Shown in pieces: positions 1 to 6,045 of a stretch of 21,294 nucleotides of DNA. The DNA is from Gammaproteobacteria bacterium. Lineage in GTDB: Bacteria > Pseudomonadota > Gammaproteobacteria > Xanthomonadales > Wenzhouxiangellaceae. The first letter of the stretch is position 1. Each line of letters opens with the position of its first letter. The notes beneath the pieces were generated by a model. That model was given only the letters and a program-made list of their open reading frames with translations. It was not told the origin of the DNA and made no database searches. Made by a program: the position numbers and the translations under genes. Where the stretch lies: contig PWWM01000116.1 in NCBI GenBank assembly GCA_003561495.1, forward strand, positions 1 through 21,294. Reading direction: 5' to 3'.

Positions 1-371
1 TGGTGTTTTTCTTTACCCTGCTGGCCGGCATCGTGGTGTTGCTGGCCGCGCTGGAAGCCACCCGCGATGAACGCCGTCATGAATCCGCCCTGATCCGCAC
101 CCTGGGCGCCGACAACGCCATGGTCGGACGGGGTCTGCTGGTTGAATACGGGGTCATGGCCCTGTTGGCCGCGTTTCTGGCCACGGTCGGTTCAGCGATC
201 ACCGGCTGGCTGCTGGCGCGTGAGCTGTTCGAATTCACCTACCAGCCATCCTGGCAGTTGTTCGCGGTCGGTTTTCTGGCCGCGGTGGTGCTGGTGGTCG
301 GCAGCGGCTGGCTGGGCAATCGCTCGGTACTGGCCACTCCACCGGTGCGAATACTCCGAACCGGGCGGTAA
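1..371 (+). CDS. FtsX-like ABC transporter permease, YbbP type (3' end only)
   Basis: This is the C-terminal part of a membrane permease; the reading frame is already open at the left edge, so the true start lies outside the window. The visible ~122 residues hold three hydrophobic segments. Between the first and second is a cytoplasmic stretch with DERRHESALIRTLGA, the hallmark of the last FtsX domain of lysophospholipase-linked YbbP permeases. The chain ends in a basic tail (TPPVRILRTGR) that is also typical of that family. Family members form the membrane part of MacB-like ABC systems with a YbbA-type ATPase, and their substrate is not firmly established. The MATE gene begins 5 bp after the stop, so the two may be cotranscribed. 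Family assignment is firm; the specific YbbP label is from memory of the family pattern. Confidence 0.85.
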   Translation, partial: VFFFTLLAGIVVLLAALEATRDERRHESALIRTLGADNAMVGRGLLVEYGVMALLAAFLATVGSAITGWLLARELFEFTYQPSWQLFAVGFLAAVVLVVGSGWLGNRSVLATPPVRILRTGR

Positions 372-376
372 CCGTC

Positions 377-1771
377 TTGACCAAGGCTGCCCGCCCATCC
401 GGCGATGCCGACGCTCGCCTGATCCTGACCGGCCATCCGTGGCGGGTGATGTGGGCCATGAGCTGGCCGGCCGTTCTGGTCATGATCCTGTTCGGCCTCA
501 ACTCCGTTCTGGACGCGGTCTACATCGGCCAGCTCATCGGGCAGCAGGCGCTTGCGGGGGCCGTATTGGCCTATCCGATCACGCAATTGACGCTGGGCCT
601 GGGCTCACTGGCCGGCATTGGCGGCGGAGTGGCGCTTTCGATCGCCATCGGTCGCAATGACCGCGAATTGATGCGCTGTCTTCCAGGAACCGCGCTGGCC
701 ATTGCCGCGGTGGTATCACTGGGCTACGCCCTGTTCGGCGCCGGGCTGGCCGAACCGCTGGTCCAGGGCATGGGCGCGCGCGATGAATTGATTCCCATCG
801 CCGCCAGCTACCTGCGCGCCTCGGCACTGGGCGGGATTGGCGCCATCGCCGGGTTGACCCTCAACATGCTGTTGCGCGGTGAAGGCAAGATGAAACTGGC
901 CGCCGCCTACATGGCCATCGGTCTGCTGGCCAACATCGTGCTCACCCCAATCTTCATCGTGGTTTTCGACTGGGGCGTGGCCGGGGCGGCCTGGGCGACC
1001 AACATTGGTGGCGCGCTGGGCGGCGTGCTGGTCTGGCGGCGCTTTGCCAAGGGGCGGGCCAGCTACCCGGTCAATGCACGCTATGTCGGGCTGCATCCAG
1101 CCTTGCGCGCACGCATTGTCAAGCTGGGCACCCCGGCCATGATTTCTTCGTCGATGGGCCTGGTGCAGGCCATCGTGGTCTTCAACATGCTTTCTCGGAT
1201 TGGCGATGAGGCCGACATCGCCTTTTTCGGCGCGGCCTGGCGGGTACTGATCTTCATGCTCACCCCGCTGTTTGGCCTGATGCGCGCCTACCAGCCAGTG
1301 GCCGGCATCAATTATGGTGCGGGCAATTGGCAACGGATTGAACAAACCTACTGGACCTTCGTCACCGCCGGTGCGCTGATGATCATCCCGGTATGGGCGA
1401 TGATGAGTCTGTTCCCTGAACACACCCTGGCATTGATGTTGCCCGACACCGTGTTTTCAGCCATCGACCTCCATCACTTCCGTGTATTGTTGCTGGTCCT
1501 GCCGGTACTGCCCATCGTATTTACCGCACTGGCCCTGTTGCCGGCCGTCGAGCAGCCCGGCAAGGCCACCCTGGTCTCGGTCACTCGTCAGCTGTTTTTA
1601 TATGTGCCAGTCATCCTGCTGCTACCCAAGGTTCTGGGCATATCCGGGATTTACTACGGGGCCACCGCGATCGATTTTCTCTGTACCCTTTGGCTGGCCT
1701 GGATCGTGCTGCACCTCTTCCGGGCACCATCAAATGTCGATCACTCAGCAAGGACGCCTGCAAAAACGTAA
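377..1771 (+). CDS. MATE-family multidrug/Na+ or H+ antiporter
   Basis: A 464-residue polytopic inner-membrane protein with about twelve hydrophobic segments in two similar halves, the usual size of MATE exporters (~450). Near the N-terminus, MSWPAVLVMILFGLNSVLDAVYIGQL and the following LGSLAGIGGGVALSIAIGR match the first MATE repeat. LMRAYQPVAGINYGAG around residues 306-321 is the matching motif of the second repeat. The family exports cationic drugs or metabolites in exchange for Na+ or H+; the substrate here cannot be told. The first possible start is TTG at 377, with only a weak purine stretch upstream. An in-frame ATG at 449 (residue 25) would remove the hydrophilic leader, so the start is uncertain. 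It lies 5 bp after the permease gene and 38 bp before the M50 protease. Confidence 0.9.
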   Translation: MTKAARPSGDADARLILTGHPWRVMWAMSWPAVLVMILFGLNSVLDAVYIGQLIGQQALAGAVLAYPITQLTLGLGSLAGIGGGVALSIAIGRNDRELMRCLPGTALAIAAVVSLGYALFGAGLAEPLVQGMGARDELIPIAASYLRASALGGIGAIAGLTLNMLLRGEGKMKLAAAYMAIGLLANIVLTPIFIVVFDWGVAGAAWATNIGGALGGVLVWRRFAKGRASYPVNARYVGLHPALRARIVKLGTPAMISSSMGLVQAIVVFNMLSRIGDEADIAFFGAAWRVLIFMLTPLFGLMRAYQPVAGINYGAGNWQRIEQTYWTFVTAGALMIIPVWAMMSLFPEHTLALMLPDTVFSAIDLHHFRVLLLVLPVLPIVFTALALLPAVEQPGKATLVSVTRQLFLYVPVILLLPKVLGISGIYYGATAIDFLCTLWLAWIVLHLFRAPSNVDHSARTPAKT

Positions 1772-1799
1772 CATCTGGAATGAAACCACCGTCCAGATG
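1772..1799 (+). promoter_or_regulatory. Hairpin abutting the M50 protease ribosome binding site
   Basis: CATCTGGA (1772-1779) is perfectly complementary to TCCAGATG (1792-1799), leaving a 12-nt loop. The last stem base is the first G of the GGAG ribosome binding site (1799-1802) of the gene starting at 1810. The hairpin begins directly after the MATE stop codon. It has no T-run, so it is not a standard intrinsic terminator. It could modulate translation of the protease gene or protect an mRNA end. The structure is directly visible; the function is inference. Confidence 0.45.
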
Positions 1800-1809
1800 G
1801 AGACAAAGC

Positions 1810-2931
1810 ATGTTCAAATCGGTACTGGTGATCGGTCACATTCGCGGCATTCGTATCGAAGTTCATGTCAGCTGGCTGGTCATTTTTGCGCTGCTGATGT
1901 TCGCTCTCAGTGCCGGATTCCATCAGCACTACCCGGACTGGTCCATGCCAGTCGTCCTGATCACGGCGCTACTGACCATTGTGACGTTCTTTGCCAGCAT
2001 CGTCGCCCATGAACTCGGCCACAGCCTGGTCGCCATTCGGCGCGGGGTACCGGTACGCGCCATTACGTTGTTCATCTTCGGCGGTGTGGCTCAGCTTTCC
2101 CGTGATTCGGAATCCGCACGGGATGAATTCTGGATCGCCATCGCCGGCCCCATCGTCAGCTTTGCCCTGGCGCTGGCGTTTTCCCTGCTTTCAGCCGCAA
2201 CCACCGCGATCAGCGAACCGTTGTCGGTCGGCCTGGGCTGGTTGGCGCTGATCAACTTCATCGTGGCCGTTTTCAACCTCATTCCCGGGTTTCCACTGGA
2301 CGGTGGACGGGTCTTTCGCGCCCTGGTCTGGATGGCCACCGGCAATGCCCAAACCGGCATGAAGTATGCCGTCATGGGCGGCCGGCTGGTGGCCTACGCG
2401 CTTTTCGGCCTGGGCCTGTGGAGCATGCTGGCGTTGGGCAACCTGATCGGTGGCCTGTGGATCATGGTGATTGCCTGGTTCTTGCTCAATAGCGCCGAGG
2501 CCAGTGGTCGGCACTTTGATCTCAGTCAACGCCTGCAAGGCATCCGGGCCGGGGATGTCGGAAACGCGGATATCCCCCGTGCGGATCAATCCACAACGAT
2601 AGACCAGTGGGTCGAACAACAAGTGTTGGAGGGTGGCAACCGCACCTGTTTCGTGACCGAAAACGAGACCTTGCTGGGACTGGTCACGCTATCTGACGCA
2701 CGGCGTGTCAACCGTGATGTCTGGCCGCAAACCCCGGTCGGGGAAATCATGACCCCGTCCGACAAGGTCATCAAGGTAACGCCCGACACCCCGGTCAATG
2801 AGTTGCTGCAGTTGATGAGCGAAAGAAATCTCAACCAGGTGCCGATCATGGAAGGATCTACCCTGGTCGGCTGGATTGACCGGCAGCGCCTGCTGCGCAC
2901 CATCGAAATTCACCTTGAACTCGAAGCCTGA
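1810..2931 (+). CDS. M50 site-2-type membrane metalloprotease with C-terminal CBS pair
   Basis: A 373-residue membrane zinc protease of the S2P/SpoIVFB-like group. The zinc site is HELGH at residues 67-71 in the second hydrophobic segment; the third ligand is in NLIPGFPLDGG (156-166, Asp164). About six hydrophobic segments fill residues 20-225. The tail (~228-373) is cytoplasmic and carries two CBS modules; the second begins near EIMTPSDKVIKVTPDTPVNE. CBS pairs in relatives (Rip3-type and archaeal S2P) bind adenine nucleotides and are thought to gate proteolysis by energy state. The open frame reaches back into the MATE gene, but ATG 1810 has GGAG at 1799-1802 with a 7-nt spacer and gives the family's usual N-terminus (MFKSVLVIGHIRGI). 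The intramembrane substrate is unknown; no anti-sigma factor is visible nearby. Confidence 0.93.
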   Translation: MFKSVLVIGHIRGIRIEVHVSWLVIFALLMFALSAGFHQHYPDWSMPVVLITALLTIVTFFASIVAHELGHSLVAIRRGVPVRAITLFIFGGVAQLSRDSESARDEFWIAIAGPIVSFALALAFSLLSAATTAISEPLSVGLGWLALINFIVAVFNLIPGFPLDGGRVFRALVWMATGNAQTGMKYAVMGGRLVAYALFGLGLWSMLALGNLIGGLWIMVIAWFLLNSAEASGRHFDLSQRLQGIRAGDVGNADIPRADQSTTIDQWVEQQVLEGGNRTCFVTENETLLGLVTLSDARRVNRDVWPQTPVGEIMTPSDKVIKVTPDTPVNELLQLMSERNLNQVPIMEGSTLVGWIDRQRLLRTIEIHLELEA

Positions 2932-2947
2932 GACGTGATCTGGCGAC

Positions 2948-3340
2948 TTACTTCTTGCGTGCGTCCCGAATGATATTGAAACGAACGACAAAGCGCCCCT
3001 GATCCTGCTCACCGCGCTTGCCGGGCTCGAACTCACTGTGCTTGCCGATGTATTTCATGTCCTGCGATGGCGGCACCCGAAAGACCAGCAATGCGTTCCC
3101 GCTGGCCGGCAATACCTGATCGGAAATCAGGGTGAACCAGGGCACGTGCTCGATTTCGGCCACGGTCACCGGTATATCCTTCTTGCTCGGATCATCCAGA
3201 TCCGTCAATGCGCCGCGGAAAAAACGCGCCTTGCCACGCCGATCCAGGCTCAGGCTGGTGCCAAGCCCGGCACACAATTCCTCGGCCCGCTTGAGCGTGG
3301 AATCGCCAAGAATGTCGAATGGATCCTTGTCACGTGTCAT
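2948..3340 (-). CDS. Hypothetical 130-residue soluble protein
   Basis: I do not recognise this protein. It is hydrophilic, without signal peptide or membrane segment, and mixed charged (N-terminal MTRDKDPFDILGDS, C-terminal FNIIRDARKK). The middle (about 35-100) alternates short beta-like strands such as IPVTVAEIEHVPWFTLISDQVLP and ALLVFRVPPS, suggesting a small alpha/beta domain. It is convergent with the M50 gene (16 bp between stops) and divergent from the methyltransferase (57 bp between starts), so it has its own promoter or shares the divergent region. The evidence for a gene is that the frame is clean, fills the gap exactly and has the window's codon character. The competing plus-strand frame over the same bases is only an extension of the methyltransferase frame. 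No strong ribosome binding site precedes the ATG. Confidence 0.7.
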   Translation of the reverse strand: MTRDKDPFDILGDSTLKRAEELCAGLGTSLSLDRRGKARFFRGALTDLDDPSKKDIPVTVAEIEHVPWFTLISDQVLPASGNALLVFRVPPSQDMKYIGKHSEFEPGKRGEQDQGRFVVRFNIIRDARKK

Positions 3341-3397
3341 GACTGGGCATACCCTAGTGCGTTGCTTCCTGCTGAATACTGCTATTGTCTCGACAGC
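3341..3397. promoter_or_regulatory. Short divergent promoter region
   Basis: These 57 bp separate the starts of the hypothetical protein (-) and the methyltransferase (+) and must hold the promoter of at least one. A weak plus-strand candidate is TTGCTT (3362-3367) and TATTGT (3383-3388), but the 15-bp spacing is short. I see no clear operator. Confidence 0.3.
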
Positions 3398-4165
3398 ATG
3401 TCAACATCCGAAAACACGAATACGGACCGGGTCGCCGCTATTGACCCGGAGCTGCGCAAGACCAATCGCCAGTTTTACGATCGCCTGTGGTCCAATGCCC
3501 GACTGATCGACCCACGACAGTTCAACACCTGGCCGTTGATCGAACCCATGACGGATAATTCGGGATCTCGCCTTGAGGTGGGACCCGGGCTGCGCCCCCG
3601 TTTGCCCTTGAAGGGCACTGCTTTCGCTGACATCAGCAAGCCGGCTCTCAAGGCGCTTGAGGATGCCGGTGGAGAGGTCGCGGAAGCGCCCATCGAACAA
3701 CTGCCCTGGTCTGACAACCACTTTGACCTGGTCTGCGCCCTGGACATCATCGAGCATGTCGAGGACGATCAGCAGGCAGTCAGCGAGCTGACCCGGGTCG
3801 CCCAGCCGGGAGCGACGGTGCTCTTGTCGACACCCCTGCACCCGGAATACTGGACCGAGTTCGACAACATTGTCGGTCATCGTCGCCGCTATCGGCCGGA
3901 GGAGCTGATCGAATTACTTCAAAGGAACCATTTGCACATCGAGCACAGCGCAGTATTCGGCATGAAACCCGATTCATCTCCATTACTGAACCTGGGCATG
4001 TGGTTCCTCAAATACCATCGCCGGGTGGCCATGTTCTTCTACAACCGACTGTTCATGCCCATCGGCCTGAAACGCCAGAAATCTCTTGAACTTTCCGAAG
4101 GTCTGATCCCCACCGAAGGCGTCGACGAAGTCTTCCTGGTCTGCCGCTACAGCCCATCCCCCTGA
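3398..4165 (+). CDS. SAM-dependent methyltransferase, class I (Methyltransf_11 type)
   Basis: A 255-residue soluble protein with the Rossmann methyltransferase core. Motif I is LEVGPG at residues 59-64, and an acidic residue at the end of the second strand is Asp78 (FADIS). The DLVCALDIIEHVEDD stretch (110-124) is the post-motif signature of UbiE/Methyltransf_11 proteins, followed by LLSTPLHP near 142-149. The family transfers a methyl group from S-adenosylmethionine to a small-molecule, lipid or quinone acceptor; the acceptor here is unknown. A lysine/arginine-rich amphipathic stretch near 190-225 (KYHRRVAMFFYNRLF) might contact membrane or a lipid substrate (inference). The frame is open further upstream from 3038, but that part runs antisense through the hypothetical gene, and ATG 3398 gives the normal family length. 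Confidence 0.85.
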   Translation: MSTSENTNTDRVAAIDPELRKTNRQFYDRLWSNARLIDPRQFNTWPLIEPMTDNSGSRLEVGPGLRPRLPLKGTAFADISKPALKALEDAGGEVAEAPIEQLPWSDNHFDLVCALDIIEHVEDDQQAVSELTRVAQPGATVLLSTPLHPEYWTEFDNIVGHRRRYRPEELIELLQRNHLHIEHSAVFGMKPDSSPLLNLGMWFLKYHRRVAMFFYNRLFMPIGLKRQKSLELSEGLIPTEGVDEVFLVCRYSPSP

Positions 4166-4170
4166 CCCCA

Positions 4171-4208
4171 CAACCAACAAACCAACAAACCAACAAACCA
4201 ACCAAACC
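4171..4208. repeat. 8-bp tandem repeat (ACCAACAA)n
   Basis: Three perfect copies of ACCAACAA (4173-4196) are followed by a degenerate fourth (ACCAACCA, 4197-4204) and a partial unit. The array starts about six bases after the methyltransferase stop. One strand is only A and C, so the transcript is unstructured in the plus direction. It looks like a slippage-generated simple repeat and a candidate length-variable site. Confidence 0.8.
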
Positions 4209-4256
4209 GATTTTTTATTCACCAGCCATTGACGGCGAATCCGGATACTGCGTCGC

Positions 4257-4835
4257 ATGAGCGTTTCCGGTTGGTCAAGATTGATTATCGTGGTTGTGGC
4301 GGCAATGTTGATCGCCGTCGGTTGCCTGGCGCGCGGAGGATCCATGAGCGACAGTACCATTGAACCCTATGAACAGGCCCTCGAACGATTCCCGGGCGCG
4401 GAGAACGGCATCGAGCGCGGGCTGGTCGCCTTCGATGAAGCATTCGGCAATCTGGCTGACCCGCGCGTTGCCGAGCGCATGGACGCCTTGTATGCCGAAT
4501 CCATCTTCTTCAACGACACCCTTAAAACTTTCGAGCACCGCGACGATCTGGTCCGCTACATGAAAAAGACCGGAGCCAGCCTGGACAGCAGCACAGTTGA
4601 AATCCAGCAGGTCTTGCGTGACGGTCCCGATGTCTTCGTTCGCTGGACGATGGAATTTCATACCCGAGCTGCCGGCCGTGATATCCACTCACGCTCCATC
4701 GGAATGACTCATTTGCGTTTCGATGAACAGGGTCAGGTCGTTTTACATCAGGATTTCTGGGATAGCGGCCACGGACTGTACGCTCACCTTCCAGTTGTCG
4801 GGTTCATGGTCCGCAGGGTCCACGATCGTCTGTGA
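4257..4835 (+). CDS. NTF2/SnoaL-like protein, possible lipoprotein
   Basis: From the ATG at 4257 the product is 192 residues: a basic start, a hydrophobic stretch (LIIVVVAAMLIAVGC) and a Cys at 23 in a weak lipobox (AVGC), which would make it a lipoprotein. The rest is a compact NTF2/SnoaL-like alpha+beta cone: ERMDALYAESIFFNDTLKTFEHRDDLVRYM is the helix and opening strand of that fold, and the C-terminal strands include VLRDGPDVFVRWTMEF and MTHLRFDEQGQVVLHQDFWD. An in-frame ATG at 4344 has a much stronger ribosome binding site (GGAGG, 4335-4339) and would give a 163-residue cytoplasmic form, so the start is ambiguous. The next gene overlaps by 4 bp and is chalcone-isomerase-like. In many gammaproteobacteria the same two families occur in a stress operon with photolyase, DUF1365 and cyclopropane-synthase-like genes (from memory), none of which is here. 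Confidence 0.8.
   Translation: MSVSGWSRLIIVVVAAMLIAVGCLARGGSMSDSTIEPYEQALERFPGAENGIERGLVAFDEAFGNLADPRVAERMDALYAESIFFNDTLKTFEHRDDLVRYMKKTGASLDSSTVEIQQVLRDGPDVFVRWTMEFHTRAAGRDIHSRSIGMTHLRFDEQGQVVLHQDFWDSGHGLYAHLPVVGFMVRRVHDRL
4335..4339 (+). promoter_or_regulatory. Strong internal ribosome binding site before ATG 4344
   Basis: GGAGG lies 4 nt before an in-frame ATG at 4344, inside the proposed lipoprotein leader of the NTF2-like gene. It decides between an exported and a cytoplasmic form, or allows both. Confidence 0.55.
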
Positions 4836-5365
4836 AACCCTTTCACATCACAATCGGCGCCCTGGTCCTGCTGGTCACCACTCTGGCAGGCGCCTCTTCC
4901 ACTCCGCATCTTTGTGCCGAACTTGAGCTGCGTGCAGCGATGCTGTTTCGTGTTGGAACCGCTTCACTCTACCTTCCCGATTGCCGACACGCACAGAACC
5001 AGGTGCTTGATCGAGTGCCCAAGCAATTCTCGCTGGAGCTGGCTCGATCATTGTCCGGAGAAGACCTGATCGAAACGGCCGTCGACACATTGCGCCGAAA
5101 TCTGGAGTTAACCGCGGACACGCCCCTGCCGGAGCCGCTGGAGTGTCTTGCCACCGCTTATGTCGACGTCAATGCAGGCGATCGATATGATGTTGTCTAT
5201 CGTCCCGAGGATGGCCTGGCCCTTTACCTCAACGATGAGCCATTGCGATATTGTCCGGATGACGGTCAAGCCGAGCTTTACTTTCTGATCTGGTTTGGAG
5301 AGGATCCATTTCATCGGCGCATGCGAGACGAGCTGTTGAAGCGCTCGCAATCGGGCCGAATCTGA
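4832..5365 (+). CDS. Exported chalcone-isomerase-like protein
   Basis: A 177-residue protein with a signal peptide (hydrophobic ITIGALVLLVTTLAGA, likely cleavage after AGA near residue 21). The mature part follows the bacterial chalcone-isomerase-like pattern: ELRAAMLFRVGTASLYLPD near the start, a QFSLELARSLSGEDLIETAVDTLRRN helix region, a YVDVNAGDRYDVVYRPEDGLALYLNDEPL beta meander, and the closing LIWFGEDPFHRRMRDELL helix. Bacterial members are probably ligand binders (fatty acid or related), and isomerase activity should not be assumed. The start is GTG at 4832 in a GTGA overlap with the upstream stop, which indicates translational coupling. Both genes are probably one envelope-related unit. 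No catalytic Arg/Tyr set of plant chalcone isomerase can be assigned by eye. Confidence 0.82.
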   Translation: MKPFHITIGALVLLVTTLAGASSTPHLCAELELRAAMLFRVGTASLYLPDCRHAQNQVLDRVPKQFSLELARSLSGEDLIETAVDTLRRNLELTADTPLPEPLECLATAYVDVNAGDRYDVVYRPEDGLALYLNDEPLRYCPDDGQAELYFLIWFGEDPFHRRMRDELLKRSQSGRI

Positions 5366-5472
5366 ATTCCGCATCCACAAAATCAGCCGTCTCTTGATTC
5401 GCCTCAAAACTCAGCCGCACAAACCGGCTAACATTCGCTGCAATGCTTCTGCGTTCATGAGAGGTCACCAGA
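5366..5472 (+). promoter_or_regulatory. Leader region of the UspA gene
   Basis: This 107-bp gap precedes uspA and probably holds its promoter. It contains a weak inverted repeat, AGCCG (5413-5417) with CGGCT (5425-5429), and an AGAGG ribosome binding site at 5460-5464, 8 nt before the ATG. I could not pick a convincing -35/-10 pair. Confidence 0.3.
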
Positions 5473-5925
5473 ATGGAATTCGAGCACACTTCGATCGTCA
5501 TTGCCGTCGATGATGCCGGCAGCGCCGGACGAGCCCTGGACTATGGACTGGAAATGGCCGAGGGACTGCAATTGCCGGTTCGAATCATCCATGTCGCCAC
5601 GCCCAGAGATCCCCACCGGACGGATTATCAGCAGCTTGATCTTGACCATGTCAGCAAGGCGGCCGAAGGCTTGCCGGAATTCGAGCTCGGCGCAGCGCTG
5701 CTCGACCGGGCGATGGAAAGGGCTGGCGAGCGCCAGATCGAAATGGAGCCGGTGCTCCTGATTGGCGATCCCACCGACTGCCTGCTCAGGTTTCTCGACG
5801 AATGCGACAAGCCCATGCTGTTTGTCGGCCGACGCGGCCAGAGCCGCTTGCGCGAACTGATTTTGGGCAGCGTCAGCGACAAGCTCGTGCGCCACGCCAA
5901 GTGCCCGGTGTTCGTTATTTCATGA
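5473..5925 (+). CDS. Universal stress protein, UspA family (ATP-binding type)
   Basis: A 150-residue single Usp domain, the standard family length. The ATP-binding signature G-x2-G-x9-G-S is complete: Gly119, Gly122, Gly132 and Ser133 in GRRGQSRLRELILGSVSDKL. Asp13 in the first strand (IVIAVDDAG) fits the base-contacting position, and the C-terminal strand CPVFVIS is typical. ATP-binding Usp proteins act in the cytoplasm as dimers in starvation or redox stress responses, and no specific role can be read here. The ATG at 5473 is supported by AGAGG at 5460-5464. A long inverted repeat begins 6 bp after the stop and may terminate transcription from both sides. Confidence 0.93.
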   Translation: MEFEHTSIVIAVDDAGSAGRALDYGLEMAEGLQLPVRIIHVATPRDPHRTDYQQLDLDHVSKAAEGLPEFELGAALLDRAMERAGERQIEMEPVLLIGDPTDCLLRFLDECDKPMLFVGRRGQSRLRELILGSVSDKLVRHAKCPVFVIS

Positions 5926-5930
5926 ATTGG

Positions 5931-6030
5931 AAAACCTGTGAAACGCAAAGACGCGAAGACGCGAAGAACTCATTGAACAATTAATGCCTTGGGTCTTTGC
6001 ACCTTCGCGTCTTTGCGTTCCAAGGTTTTT
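5931..6030. repeat. Long imperfect inverted repeat between convergent genes
   Basis: The left arm (5931-5967) and right arm (5994-6030) are imperfect reverse complements of about 37 nt around a 26-nt loop. The core is a perfect 17-bp match, 5942-5958 against 6003-6019 (CGCAAAGACGCGAAG core). The arms also start and end with A-rich and T-rich ends (AAAACCT... and ...AGGTTTTT), so the folded RNA resembles a bidirectional terminator. The left arm additionally contains an 8-bp direct repeat, GACGCGAA twice (5950-5965). CGCAAAGACGC-like palindromes occur as dispersed repeats in many proteobacterial genomes (from memory), so this is probably a REP/MITE-like repeat placed between the uspA and M14 genes. 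Confidence 0.85.
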
Positions 6031-6045
6031 GATTCGAATGCCTGA

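Noticed and set aside
1690..1809. 40-residue upstream extension of the M50 protease
   Set aside because: It overlaps the end of the MATE gene, and ATG 1810 has a proper GGAG site and the usual family N-terminus.
3038..3397. 120-residue N-terminal extension of the methyltransferase frame
   Set aside because: It runs antisense through the 130-residue hypothetical gene and contains no methyltransferase feature. ATG 3398 gives the normal family length.
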